A stretch of 64,000 nucleotides of DNA, taken from positions 1,184,683,001-1,184,747,000 of the forward strand of contig CM028132.1 in assembly GCA_016271365.2 (NCBI GenBank), written 5' to 3'. Below, piece by piece: positions 1 to 9,865 of the stretch. Each line of letters opens with the position of its first letter. Within the stretch, counting starts at the first letter, position 1. The translations under genes and the position numbers were made by a program. The notes below the pieces were generated by a model. The model was not told the origin of the DNA, ran no database searches, and was given only the letters and a program-made list of their open reading frames with translations. This DNA is from Neoceratodus forsteri (taxonomy: Eukaryota > Chordata > Ceratodontiformes > Ceratodontidae).

Positions 1-677
1 AACAGAAACTGCTTCTCAAAGTCTGGGCTTCATAAAACAGGAGCTGAACATAATGCAGCCTTGATGGCCTAAAAACCTTCATCACACTCTGGGGACCATT
101 TCACATTATTCGGGAACCGTTTCTTCGTGAGTTCAATGAGGGGAGTAGCTAACTGGGCAAAGTTGGGAACAAATCTCCGACAGTAACCAGCCAGCCCTAA
201 AAACAACCTGACATGTTTCTTTGTTTTGGGAATGGGACTGTCAGCTACAACTTTTGTCTTAGAAATCTCTGGCTTTACCTCTCCATTTCCCAAAACATAG
301 CTCAAATATCTGGTTTCCTGCATGACCAATGCACATTTGGTAGGATTAATGGTCAGATCTGCATTTTTGCTAGCTTGGATAACTGCTCATAGGTGTTCCA
401 GGTGGCTTTTACAGTCTGTACTGTACACCACAACATCATCCAGGTCAGCAACACAATAACCAGTGTGAGTAGTTAAAATTACATCCATGTACCGCTGGAA
501 TATAACAGGTGCACTATGTAAACAAAACGGCATGGTGGTGAACTGAAAGAATCCAACAGGAGTGGCAAATGCAATTTTGTTTCTGGATTCTTTCACTAGG
601 GGAACCTGCCAGTAGCCCTTGGTGAGAGAGGATACTGATATACTTGGCACTTCCCAATCTGTCCACCAAATCATCTA
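1..677 (-). pseudogene. Gmr1-like Gypsy retrotransposon, RT palm to thumb/connection (3' part in window)
   Basis: Reverse transcriptase of an LTR retrotransposon that copies RNA into DNA. On the minus strand, 674-387 encodes the palm: TKGYWQVPL, then FFQFTTMPFCLHSAPVIFQ, then a decayed active site reading DLDDVVVYS, where families usually show Y-x-D-D. Further down, 329-69 encodes the connection with FLGLAGYCRRFVPNFA, typical of Gypsy pol. The frame shifts between the two blocks. The piece joins, across a SINE insertion, to the RT N-terminus at 1,061-1,321. It runs off the left edge, so RNase H and the 3' LTR, if present, lie outside. Gypsy assignment is firm; subclade rests on gene order (see integrase at 4,887-5,528). 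Confidence 0.85.
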
Positions 678-1065
678 GCCCCACGCCAGGCACTTGGGTT
701 AATATCCCAATACTGACACTGCAGTGCAGCATGTGGGGGGTGCTGCACTCCTGAGGTGCTGTCTTTCAGATGAGATGTTAAACCGAGGTCCCATCTGCCT
801 GTTCTGGTGGTAGTTCAGGTGGATGTTAAAGATCCCATGGCACTTCTCGAAAAGAGCAGGGGAATTTCCCCGGTGTCCTGGGCAAATTTCCCCCCATTCA
901 CTAAAAAAAAAAAACACCAACAGCTTAATCTGGTTCAAAGTCAGTTGGCATTCATCTGTATCCCCCTTCCCTGGGTTGTGCCTGAAAATAGGCAGAATCT
1001 GTCTAGTGCACTAACCCGGTCAACAAAAAGCTAAATAAATAAAAACAATAAATAAATAAAATCTA
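673..1065 (+). mobile_element. SINE-like insertion in the Gypsy RT, with 5-bp target duplication
   Basis: Body 678-1,060 interrupts the RT codons for MPRID / DLVDRLG. The target duplication ATCTA is seen at 673-677 and 1,061-1,065. The insert is plus-strand and ends in an A-rich AAATAAATAAA tail. Its core (about 750-890) contains TGCTGTCTTTCAGATGAGAT, followed by TTAAACCGAGGTCC and a segment containing GATCCCATGGCACTTCTCGA. I recognise this as a conserved core of a dispersed repeat common in fish and other lower vertebrates; I do not recall its Repbase name. The A-tract at 901-912 is internal. Confidence 0.8.
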
Positions 1066-1321
1066 TCCTTGGCATAGAATAACTGTCAGATTTGGATACT
1101 TGATTAAGTGTCCTAAAATCAAGGCAGATTCTTACACCCCCTCTTTTTTGTTTACAATCACCAGTGGTGATGACCAAGCACTTAGACTCTTCTATGATAC
1201 CCATCTCTTCCATGTTTTGTATTTCCTTAACCATGTCTGCTCTTAACCACTCTGGTAATCTGTATGTCTTTTGTCTAATAGGGTGAGCATTCCCTGTCAC
1301 TATTACATGCTCGACCTGGCA
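1061..1321 (-). pseudogene. Gmr1-like Gypsy RT, N-terminal part
   Basis: Minus-strand reading gives HVIVTGNAHPIRQKTYRLPE, then MVKEIQNMEEMGIIEESKC, then GGVRICLDFRTLNQVS and SYSMPRID. This is the start of Gypsy RT (fingers to early palm). It continues across the SINE into 677-1, and continues upstream across CR1-1 into 4,887 onward, where LTSEQTADICNLLKAFNS precedes it. Removing the two insertions restores one long pol order, with small frame disruptions at the junctions. The usual SPW near IIEES is altered to KCL, so the copy is decayed. Confidence 0.85.
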
Positions 1322-1423
1322 CTAACATAGAACATAGACTGACAGCAGATGAGGACCGCTTGGTCCACCTAGTCTGCCCATTTCCCTACCTACAGGATAA
1401 GCTGCAGATCCTAGTTAACCAAG

Positions 1424-1495
1424 AGCCTATTTCTTCCTACCCAACCAACAGCCTATTTCTTCCTACCCAACCAACAGCCTATTTCTTCCTACCCC
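1424..1495 (-). repeat. 26-bp tandem repeat in CR1-1 3' UTR
   Basis: The unit starting AGCCTATTTCTTCCTACC recurs at 1,424, 1,450 and 1,476, exactly 26 bp apart, with nearly three copies. CR1-6 carries a single equivalent unit near 54,825-54,850 on the other strand, so the array is a local expansion in this copy. Confidence 0.85.
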
Positions 1496-1508
1496 CACAA
1501 GAATTGCC

Positions 1509-4250
1509 TTATGTCTGTCCCATGCATTCTTGAATTCTCCTAGTTTTAGACCCCACAACCTCCTCAGGAAGGCTGTTCCATGCATCCACCACCCTCTCTG
1601 CGAAAAAGTACTTCCTCACATTGCCCCTGAGCTGTCCCCCCTCGATCTTCAAATTATGTCCCTTTGTTCTTGCACATCTCTTTTTCTGAAAGATGTTACC
1701 CTCTTGGACTTTGTTGATTCCACTGAGGTACTTAAAAGTTTCTATCATGTCCCCCCTCTCCTGCCTTTCCTCAAGGGAATACATATTAAGCTCCTTTAGT
1801 CTCCCCTCGGATGGCTTCTCTTGCAGACCCTGCACCATTTTAATTGCCCTCCTCTGGACTGCGTCCATCCTGTCTATATCCTTGCGGAGATGGGGTCTCC
1901 AGAACTGGACGCAGTACTCCAGATGGAGTCTCACCAACTGTCTGTACAGAGGGATAACAACTTCCTGTTTTCTGCTGGTGATGCCGCTACATATCTATCC
2001 CAGTATCCCCCCAGCCCTCCCTACTGCCTTCTCACATTGCTTGCCAACCTTAAGGTCATCTGATATGACTACCCCCAGGTCCCTTTCCATTTTGTTGTTG
2101 TTACTGCCTCCCCCCATTGTGTACTCTTCCCCTGGATTTTTGTTTCTCAGGTGTATTTTGCACTTCTTTCATTGAATCCAAGCTGCCATACTTCTGACCA
2201 TTCCTCCAACCTTGCTAAGCCTCTTCTCATCCTTTCCATGCCTCCTTGTGTATCAACCCTGTTGCAGATCTTTGTGTCATCTGCAAATAGGCATACATTT
2301 CCTTCCAGTCCCTCTGCAATGTCACCTATAAAGACATTAAAAAGGACTGGACCCATTACTGAACCCTGCGGTACCCCACTAGTAACACCCCTTTCTTCAG
2401 AGTGTACTCAGTTTACAATTACCTTCTGTGTTCTGTTGTCCAGCCAATGTTTTACACAGGCTACCACCCTGGGACCCACTCACAGGCTGGTTAATCTGTT
2501 TATTAATCTTTTGTGTGGGACTGTGTCAGATGCCTTGCTAAAGTCTAGGTAGGCCACGTCCACAGCCCCCGGGTCTACTACTATGGTCACCCAGTCAAAG
2601 AAATCAATTAGACTGTCTGACATGACCTTCCCACTGTGAACCCATGCTGCTTTGGGTCCTGTCCCCCACTGGCCTCTAGGTACTCAACAATTCTTTCCTT
2701 CAGAAGTGATTCCATCACTTTCCCTACCACAGAGATCACACTGACAGGTCTGTAGTTTCCTGCCTCTGTCTTGCTCCCACTTTTGTGAAGGGGAATCACA
2801 TCCGCCTTCTTCCAGTCCTCAGGGACCACACCATCCTCCCATGATTTGTTAAAAAGGGTAGTCAGTGGTGTCACTAGTTCTCCCCTTAATTCTTTTAGAA
2901 TTCTGGGGTGAATCCTGTCAGGCCCCATTGCTTTGTCCATCTTCAGTTTTAGGAGTTCTTTCAGAACCCCTTCTTCTGTGAAAGGACTAGGATCGACCCC
3001 CCTATCCAGAGTGCTTCTTTTAATGGGATCAGGTACCTCCCCCTTCTCCTCTTTTGTGAATACTGAGCAGAGTTATTCATTCAGCATCCCTGCTTTTTCA
3101 CTGTCCCTCTCTGCCCACCCACCGTCTATTCTATTCAGCCTCACTATTCCTCCCTTTGTCTTTCTATGCTCCCTGATGTACCTATAAAAGGTTTTATCCC
3201 CCTTCTTAACAGAGTTGACTATCTTTTCCTCAGTTTAGACCTTTGCTATTCTCATTTCCCTCCCTGCTTCCTTCTGCCTTAACTGGTACAGTTCTCTGTC
3301 CTGCTCCCATGTTTCCTTATACTTTCTAAATGCTATCTTTTTCTCTCTAACCTTGCCCACCACCTCTTTTGAGAACCATAGTGGCTTTTTCTTTCATTTT
3401 GATTTGCTTCACACAAAGGCTTGTTGCCTCTGTGATGGCAGTTTTGATGTTTCCCCATTGTTGTTCCACCTCTCCTTCTTGCCTGTTTGCTAATGCTTTT
3501 CTAACGCACTCTCCCATTTTGCCAAAGTCAGCCCTCCTGACGTCCAGTACCCTTACTTTTGTATGGCTTGACTCTGTAGCTGAGTTTATCGTGAACCACA
3601 CTGTTGGTGATCACCTGTTCCCAGATGGCTACCCACTTCTAAATCTAAGATCCTCTCACTGGCCCCATTTGAGAGTACGAGGTCTAAGATTGCTCCCTCA
3701 CGAGTGGGTTCCAAAACTAGCTGTCTGAGGCATTCCCCCTGTAAGGCATTGAGAATGGCCCTGCTCTTGGATGTGGCTGCGGCACATGTGCTCCAGTTAA
3801 CATCTGGCATAGTCAGGTCCCCAATCAACAGTATCTCCCCTTTCTCTGCCGTCCTAAGGATGCCTCCCATCATATCCTTATCCATTCCTTCCCCGAGATG
3901 GGGGTCTGTATACAACCCCTGTGTGGATTGTGGTGCCATTTCCAGTCTCTAAGGTGACCCACAGTGCCTCCTCTCCTCCCTGTTTACTCTTTTGTTCCAT
4001 TGCTTTTATCCCTTCCCTTACACAGAGAGCTACTCCTCCCCCTCTTCACCCCTCCCTGTCTCTCCTGTAGGTTGTGTACCCTGGTATGTTAACATCCCAG
4101 TCATGGTTCTCTGTGTACCATGTTTCTGTGACTGTCACGATATCCAGGCATCCCTCTTCTATCAAGGCCACCAGTTCATGGAGCTTGTTGACCAGACTAC
4201 AGGCATTGGCACTCATTACCCTCCATTTCTTGATGGCCTTACCCCTTTTT
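1509..4250 (-). pseudogene. CR1-1 ORF2 (endonuclease, reverse transcriptase, C-terminal domain), broken
   Basis: Target-primed reverse transcription polyprotein. Endonuclease block at 3,939-3,586 shows GDLTMPDVNW (usually GDFNxPxxxW), TREGAILDLVLSNG and a GDHQ block where SDH is usual. RT blocks: MGPDRIHPRILKEL and GNYRPVSVISVVGKVMES at 2,940-2,608, and CLFADDTKICN (intact catalytic FADD) at 2,356-2,147. C-terminal block at 1,937-1,509: HLEYCVQFWRPHL, RRAIKMVQGL, KYFFAERVVDAWNSLPEEVV, typical of CR1. Frameshifts and stops separate the blocks. No intact ORF2 remains. Confidence 0.88.
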
Positions 4251-4416
4251 GACCCACCCCTGTCCTTACTGCCTCTGTTGTTTTCTCCATTTACTCCTAC
4301 CCTTCTTCCTATCGACGTCTCTATCTTGGTATTTACCTCACTTACTACCCTGATTTTTTTTGGGGGGGGGGCTAGGATTTCCCTGCTCCTTTCCAGGGCC
4401 TCCCCCCTTGCCTAGT

Positions 4417-4800
4417 TTAAATGCTTGCCAAGCATTTAAACCTAACACCTAGGATCCTGATTCCCCTCCTGGACAGATGCAGACCATTACGCCAGTATAG
4501 GCCTGCAACACTCCAGGTGGACCCCCAGTCCCCAGTGAAGCCAAACCCCTGAGCTCTACACCAGTGTTTCAACCACTGATTGAATCCCATGGTGTGGAGC
4601 ACCCTAGCCTCACCCATGCCATAGACAGGCAGCACCTCCGAGAAGGTTACTGTGCATGCTACTTGTCTAAGGCCCCTGCCAAACTCCACAAACTCTTCCT
4701 ACACTGCTCTGATCCCTTTCTCAGCGAGGTCATTTGCCCCTAGGTGGACAATGACATCCTGCTCCCTCCCCGTGCAACTGCTCTGGTGATCCCGAGGATT
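4417..4800 (-). pseudogene. CR1-1 ORF1 SGNH-type esterase domain, C-terminal half
   Basis: Minus-strand reading gives DVIVHLGANDLAEKGIRAV (block III, GxND), then VTFSEVLPVYGMG, FNQWLKHWCRAQGFGF and NGLHLSRRGIRILG (block V, xGLHLS; the usual Asp of DGLH is Asn here). ORF1 proteins of several CR1 elements carry an esterase of the SGNH fold; the role in retrotransposition is not settled. This copy lacks the N-terminal GDS block because the element is 5'-truncated. The D-to-N change at the block V position may remove catalysis. Confidence 0.8.
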
Positions 4801-4886
4801 CGCTCCCTGTCCCTCCAAGCCCTGGTGCCAGGCAGGCACCTAACCTCCCTCTCCCCTTCATCCCCCAGTTCTACCCTCCTAACAAT

Positions 4887-5528
4887 GGAGTGGTAAAAGT
4901 ACTGTTAAATGCCTTTAGTAAGTTACAAATGTCTGCAGTTTGTTCAGAGGTTAAGGAAACATTCACCTTTCCAGTATCAGCAGTTACAGTTTATTCCAGT
5001 CTGTCATAAGCTATATCAATATCTTGTTTCTGGTAAAACTAGCAAAGCAGCCTTTGGTGTTTTTTTCAGCCCATTTCTTCAGGAGGTCATTATGGTACAT
5101 CTTGGTAGGATTTTTCCTATCGGGGCCTCAATCTCATAGTTAACTGTGCCAGTACGTCTAAGCACTTCCTGGCTCAAAACCTTTTTCTTTTATCGCATGG
5201 TCATAATACGCCTTCTGCTGGTTTTGGGCCTCTTCCTGATTACTAAGAGTAATTTCAACATATTTTGCCAGCTTTATTCTCAAGGCACACAAATATGATG
5301 TAATAGATTGTTTTTGAGTGGTGTTATCTTCTGATGTTTCTCTTATTACATATAGTGGCCCTCTAGGTTGTCCACCATAAAGCATTTCAAATGGTGAAAA
5401 ACCTGTTGAGGCTTGTGGCACTTCTCTGTAAGCAAAAAGCAGGTAAGGTAAATATTGGTCCCAATCTTTCCCTTCCCCTTTTACAAACCTTTTTAACATG
5501 CGTTTTAGGGTTTGCTTAACTAACAAGG
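4887..5528 (-). pseudogene. Gmr1-like Gypsy integrase C-terminal part and linker to RT
   Basis: Integrase joins retrotransposon DNA to the host genome. The minus-strand ORF at 5,526-5,158 shows KDWDQYLPYLLFAYREVPQA, then STGFSPFEMLYGGQPRGPL (end of the catalytic core), then QKAYYDHAIKEKGFEPGS. Below it come GTVNYEI and, after a frameshift, YHNDLLKKWAEKN, the C-terminal chromodomain-like tail. A linker LTSEQTADICNLLKAFNS then leads into RT beyond CR1-1. So the order is integrase then RT, as in Gmr1 elements and opposite to ordinary Gypsy. The upstream half of integrase, protease, gag and 5' LTR are missing; sequence stops at a palindrome (5,514-5,545). Confidence 0.85.
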
Positions 5529-5545
5529 TCCCTTGTTAGTTAAGC
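5514..5545. repeat. Perfect 15-bp inverted repeat at the Gypsy breakpoint
   Basis: GCTTAACTAACAAGG (5,514-5,528) and its exact reverse complement (5,531-5,545) are separated by TC. The integrase reading frame ends here, so the palindrome marks the truncation junction. It looks like a fold-back or template-switch scar rather than a protein site. Confidence 0.85.
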
Positions 5546-6031
5546 GGTGGCCATGATTTATTCTAACTGGCCATCTAAACTACCCAAATTTAACTTTTTA
5601 AAACAGCCCCATTAAAGTCAATGGATGATCCCCCCGCTACTCAAATAGTGATGTCACAAAACATGGTAGTGCGGGGGCAGATCAGGGCGGCTCAGTCTAA
5701 ACAGACGTACCAGGAAGTGGAAGGGATCGGCGTGGCAGAGCTCCACAGAGCAAAAATATGATCCCTTCCCTTCTAAAATGGGGATGTTCTGTAAAGGAAT
5801 TTTATGAAGGATTTAATTTGGGGGCAGGTAAGGGCTATTTGTGTTTCTTGGGAGGAGATTTCGTAGAGAGCACAATAGTTGCTCTTTAACATATCCAAGG
5901 AGACTGGCTGAATTAATTTTAATGCTATGTCTCGGCTGCCAATGACATCTAGGTTAGGAGGAGGTATGGTTGGGTTCCTATAGTAATTGCTTTTTTCTTA
6001 AATGAGATAACTGCACCCACGATAAACTAAT
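5546..6031. other. Unassigned interval between Gypsy breakpoint and MITE
   Basis: No long ORF and no motif I recognise. It is moderately AT-rich. I see no terminal repeats or tail. It may be degraded repeat or unique sequence. Confidence 0.4.
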
Positions 6032-6391
6032 TTAAAGCAGCAGTGCAACAAAAATGGGCTAAAATTTTACCCCACCTTTTTTTTCCTAATCAATGCCAGA
6101 TGTCTTCCAGTTTATTTTGGTGGTAAAATTTTCAGTTTTCATTATTTAATAATTTTATAAATATTTTAAAATAATTATTTCTCAAGAAAAAAAGATGGCT
6201 GCCTAATTTTTGTACAGAAGTAATACTGAGGACCTGAGGAAGGTAAGAATCCAGACAAAAATGCAAATGTACAGTACACAGCATAGGAAGCATCCAGAAA
6301 ACCCAAATCAACAGTTCTTCCAATATTTTTCATAACCACAGCAGAAAATTAGCTTTCTGGAATACCTTTTTTCATTGCACTGCTGCTTTAA
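6032..6391. mobile_element. 360-bp TTAA-flanked MITE with 13-bp terminal inverted repeats
   Basis: The left end reads TTAA then AGCAGCAGTGCAA (6,032-6,048). The right end is the exact reverse complement, TTGCACTGCTGCT then TTAA (6,375-6,391). TTAA duplication fits piggyBac or Kolobok superfamilies. The TTAAAG start resembles the T2/Kolobok MITEs known from frogs, which is my preferred but unproven assignment. The interior is AT-rich with no transposase; the 63-codon ORF inside is not meaningful. Confidence 0.75.
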
Positions 6392-7369
6392 GATGTTTTT
6401 AGTTACATAATTTATTGCATCTGTGTTGGCTAGTGTCCTGCACCCTATCAGAGTCCAAGATTGAGAAAAGTATGAAAGTTTTATAGTATTTATGGAGCCT
6501 TAATCTCCAATTCATTTAAAAAATGTCTCTTATGTGACGGAGAGTGTGCTGCCAAGGGTCCCATTAAATTAGTTTTTGTCTTCTCTTAAGCATCTAAACA
6601 TTTAATTTATACAGCCTTATGAGGATAGCCTACCTGATATAAACACGCCACTGTGCCAAGGAAAAATGCAACAACATAGCTAAAATCTTCTGCTTCATTC
6701 TAGAGGAAGACAAATAAATTGTTAGAAGTGAAAACATGAAAAAGCTCTGTTAATTCAAGGTACAAATTAGACATTTTTTCCAGTTTTTTTTTTTTTTCCT
6801 AAGTGAATTTAGTGCTTGTGAAAGGTGCTGGACTGACAGCACTGGAACCTGAAGTCCTCTGCTTACCCACATGACAGGTACAGCACAGGTGATCATAATG
6901 CAAGCTTCCCCACACTGTCCCACCAATGTGCCTCAACCCCGCCATAAAAGGACCTCCATGTAGTTGAGAGAGTAGCTTAGATTCCATGCCCATTCAATCC
7001 TCGGCCTCTCATGTGAGGCTGCCAATAAGAGTGTCAAAGCAGTGCCAACTGTGTTGGTGGTTCTGTGATGTGGACATCTGCCCACTGGGAACTGGACTGA
7101 GACCACCACAACTCATTTTACATAGGCCACGGACAGCCCTTAGGTGATACTGACTTTCGGCCACTACCGACCTGTGCTGGATTTAATTCAGTGACCTAGA
7201 GGTGAAAGGTTCCTTAACCCGCTACCAATCCACTAAGCCATCCAGTTCCCCTGACAAGGAATTTCTTCCTTGACCCTGCATTTTGTTAAAATGTAACAAA
7301 TGCCATAGTCAAGCCTACACTAATATCCCTTGTTAAACAAAGGAAGAAGAGAAGGTACAGATACATTTC
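6392..7369. other. Unassigned interval with a T-tract and a possible old tRNA-like SINE
   Basis: A T-tract lies at 6,785-6,798. Read on the minus strand, about 7,255-7,030 begins CTGGATGGCTTAGTGGATTG, which has a weak A-box look, followed by a segment containing CTAGGTCACTGAATTAAATC. It could be the head of an old SINE, but I found no clear B box, tail or target duplication. The rest shows nothing recognisable. Confidence 0.3.
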
Positions 7370-8085
7370 TTTTTTAAAACGTTATTTTTATTTCAACATA
7401 CTGTAAACGGCACAAGTGAGGTTCTACACCCAATGAATTAAGGTACAATAATCATAGCTAAAGTCAAGCACATTTCAGTATTACAGCTCACATTCTGAAT
7501 TTCTACCGGTAGCAAGCCAACTGATCAAAGTTTTCCAAATTCAGATAAAATAAATGGACGCCTCAAAAGACTAGGTCCAGGCCACTCCAGATCCACACTT
7601 AAGTCTCCATTCCCTCCGTTAGAGAGCAAATGTTCCCCAAAGATCCCCCCTCTCTAAAGCTACTTAGAGCCATCAAGGAACAAATGACTCATCAATCTTG
7701 GAGATCTAAATAACACCCAAGCCTGTCACTTGATCTCAAACTGTGGCTATCAACCGTTACACCGCGCAATAAGGCACTCAAGGATATACATGTCATTTAA
7801 TATCTGATGCCACTGAGTGCATGCTGGAGTGAGGGGTTGTCTCCAAAAGCGAGTAACTGCCTTCTTGGTCACCAAAATATATAAATTAAAAAGGGAGCCT
7901 CGAGGTATATGAAAATCTGTGGGTGGTACCGAAAGAAGGACCAGTTCTGAAGTCAGTACCACTTTAGCTTCCACAAACACTTTCAAAGTATCCGCAACCT
8001 GTTATCAAAAGGAAGTTGGCCCCGGGCAGGTCCAAAATACATGGATACATTTTTGATTACCCTGAATTAAATACAGATCCATACA
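7370..8085 (-). mobile_element. L1/Tx1-like LINE, 3' end with ORF2 C-terminus
   Basis: On the minus strand, about 8,060-7,750 encodes a tail of the L1 ORF2 type: HVFWTCPG (the -W-CP- motif where L1 has LFWxCP), then LVLLSVP, then LFNLYILVTKKAVTRFWRQP and CTQWHQILNDMYILE. The coding part ends at a stop near 7,750, followed by a 3' UTR to about 7,370, where a T-rich stretch (TTCTTTTTTAAAAC) would be the poly-A tail read in reverse. No RT or endonuclease remains, so the copy is strongly 5'-truncated. Assignment to L1 or Tx1-L1 rests on this short C-terminal stretch. Confidence 0.6.
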
Positions 8086-8130
8086 TGAAATATAGACTAA
8101 AGTATGGGGTGGTGTGTGTAATGAGAAGTT

Positions 8131-8133
<3 letters not shown>

Positions 8134-8176
<43 letters not shown>
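8134..8176. repeat. (CA)n microsatellite
   Basis: About 21 uninterrupted CA units. It makes the long CVCVCV run in a minus-strand ORF here, which is not a gene. Confidence 0.98.
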
Positions 8177-8178
<2 letters not shown>

Positions 8179-8289
8179 GTTAGATGGTACATAAACCCCG
8201 AGAGTGAAGCTTGAGGGGTTTGTGAAAGCATCTAACACCAAGGGTGTGTGCAAACCAAGTTTAAACACCACTCCATGTTTTATTTTTAT

Positions 8290-8337
8290 TTTATATAATT
8301 GCTGGGTTTTCCTTTTTTGCCACAGCAATTATATAAA
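8290..8337. repeat. Stem-loop with 15-bp perfect arms
   Basis: TTTATATAATTGCTG (8,290-8,304) pairs with CAGCAATTATATAAA (8,323-8,337) around an 18-nt loop. No T-tract follows the stem, and the context is repeats, so it is unlikely to be a terminator. Confidence 0.8.
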
Positions 8338-8409
8338 ACAAATAAGATGTTCCTATGCAGCTGCGGTCCAGTTTGATCATGCAGTCCGTGGTCTTGTCTG
8401 TTTATTTTA

Positions 8410-8988
8410 GTTTTTGTATTGCTGGCCCAGTGGCGCAGAGGGTTGACGCGCCGGACGCCACAGCTCGTGCCATGCCGGCAACCTGCATTCGAGAATGAGT
8501 GCTGGTCACAGGGGGTTGGCAGGGAGGAGAAGGATTGAGCATCTGGAGGACAGCTCTCCTTCTCTGGGAAGGGGGGTGCTCGGCAGTCAGTGCTAGCCTG
8601 GCCCCTAGCAGTGGCTGAGGACTGGCGCACTGACGCCGCAGATGGGGGACAGGAACGCGGGCGACGCCAGTGAAGGGGCACACGCAACGCGGTGTGCACC
8701 GCTACTCACCGTACGCGCCACCCTGACAAAGGAAAAATGGAAAAAGCAGTGCCCCACAGAGGATGAAAGGGGAGCTCGCAGGCCCTGCACCTGGCCAGTC
8801 ATGGCACAGGAACACTAGATCTGGTCTCTGAGGAGTGGGCCCCCCCTCCGACTCCACCGGGGGTAAGCCCTGGGGCAACTACTGTGCCGGCTGGTGGACA
8901 CCGGGGTGACGGGGCTGGGGCTCCCTCAGATTGTTAGGGCTGTGGGAGCAAGGAGCATACATAATTAAAAGAAAAGGTTTTTGTATTG
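8410..8988 (+). mobile_element. SINE-T copy 1: tRNA-like SINE, 555 bp, with 12-bp target duplications
   Basis: Flanking duplications GTTTTTGTATTG lie at 8,410-8,421 and 8,977-8,988, so the body is 8,422-8,976. The head has an A-box-like TGGCCCAGTGG at 8,423 and a B-box-like GCATTCGAGAATG near 8,485, then a GC-rich body of about 450 bp and an A-rich end ATAATTAAAAGAAAAG. Long duplications and the tail fit mobilisation by an L1-type endonuclease. Two related copies occur at about 18,165-18,600 (inside CR1-3) and about 61,160-61,570. The name of the family is unknown to me. Confidence 0.8.
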
Positions 8989-9865
8989 GCTTCTTTCGGC
9001 TGGCAGCCGAAATGTAAGTTTTTTTTATCCAATGGTACTTGATTTTGTTTTCTTCATTCACTTACCGCCAAGTCTGAGTGGCGGTTCAGTCTCTAGGGGA
9101 CGACAGAGCAGTCAGCAGTTCAAATGGAAGAGATGCAGTTGGCGAATGCCCAGATCGAGGGAAACTGTGCACATGTTTGCCGTAATAAACACTCCTTTAT
9201 TATGGCAAATTACACCATGGTTTCCCTATGGGAAAAAGGAAGATCCAGTTATTATATTGAAAATATAAACTGCATAACTGCAACACTGGTATAACATGGA
9301 AACAACACAGGGTCTACCTACAAATTTTCAGCTCAGATGACAAAGGAGTGACAGTGCCAAGGCTCTCCATACTAATTCACTAGTATGGTGGATCCGTATG
9401 CCAACGCTGCAGTGACATTTTTATACCGAAATACATTACAGCTTCAAGTCGCTGTTGCCGCTGTAATATACCCGCGGGACCCAGGCACTGCTTTCTCCGG
9501 GGTTTGCCCCCCCTCCCCGAATCAACTCCGACCTGGAGTTGATAATCTATAGTTACTGGGGGTAAGGGAGGCGGGGTACAGGGGCCAAAGCCCCCCAAAA
9601 TAAACAGACAATTTCCAGCAGGATTTATGCCGACTGCAACTTGCGGTCGACATAAATCTGTCACTGTCATATCGACACAAAGTTGTCGATGCCGTGTCAT
9701 GGATCCTGGTAGATACATTGTGGAAGACCTTAATGACCTAAGCTCAAATGCCAGCCCTGCAGGGCATGGTTGCACTGCCAAGGTGTTGCTAAGACAAGAC
9801 TCTCAGAAATGTGTCACTACTGCTGCTCTTAAACAGTGTTGTAGGTCAACCCAGCCTTTTACATC
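8989..9865. other. Unassigned interval with a cluster of short palindromes
   Basis: Between 9,368 and 9,700 there are several self-complementary stretches: CCATACTAATTCACTAGTATGG (near-palindrome at 9,368), TCAACTCCGACCTGGAGTTGA (about 9,523), and a 37-nt near-perfect palindrome from GATTTATGCCGAC to GTCGACATAAATC (about 9,622-9,658). No ORF is convincing. It may be a degraded DNA transposon with subterminal hairpins. Confidence 0.4.

Larger units (their letters stand above)
1322..4886 (-). mobile_element. CR1-1: CR1-clade LINE, 5'-truncated in ORF1
   Basis: A non-LTR retrotransposon about 3.56 kb long, inserted in the Gypsy pol. Order on the minus strand: ORF1 esterase C-terminus (about 4,800-4,417), ORF2 APE endonuclease (about 4,250-3,500), RT (about 3,300-2,150), C-terminal domain (1,937-1,509), 3' UTR and a 3' end reading CTATGTTCTATG. 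The octamer-like tail and the SGNH domain in ORF1 place it in CR1 rather than L2. Edges are set by where the Gypsy frame stops and resumes. I could not find a convincing target duplication for this copy. Confidence 0.88.

Noticed and set aside
1322..1327. Target duplication for CR1-1
   Set aside because: No matching 5-6 bp pair was found between about 1,315-1,325 and 4,880-4,900, so I did not claim one.
1424..1495. CRISPR-like array
   Set aside because: Direct 26-bp repeats without spacers; a tandem expansion in a LINE UTR.
1..5545. LTRs of the Gypsy element
   Set aside because: I looked for TG...CA direct repeats flanking pol and saw none; the element is cut at both ends in this window.
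8005..8328. 107-codon minus-strand ORF
   Set aside because: Its middle is a CV repeat from the CA microsatellite. Only the first 18 codons belong to the L1/Tx1-like tail.
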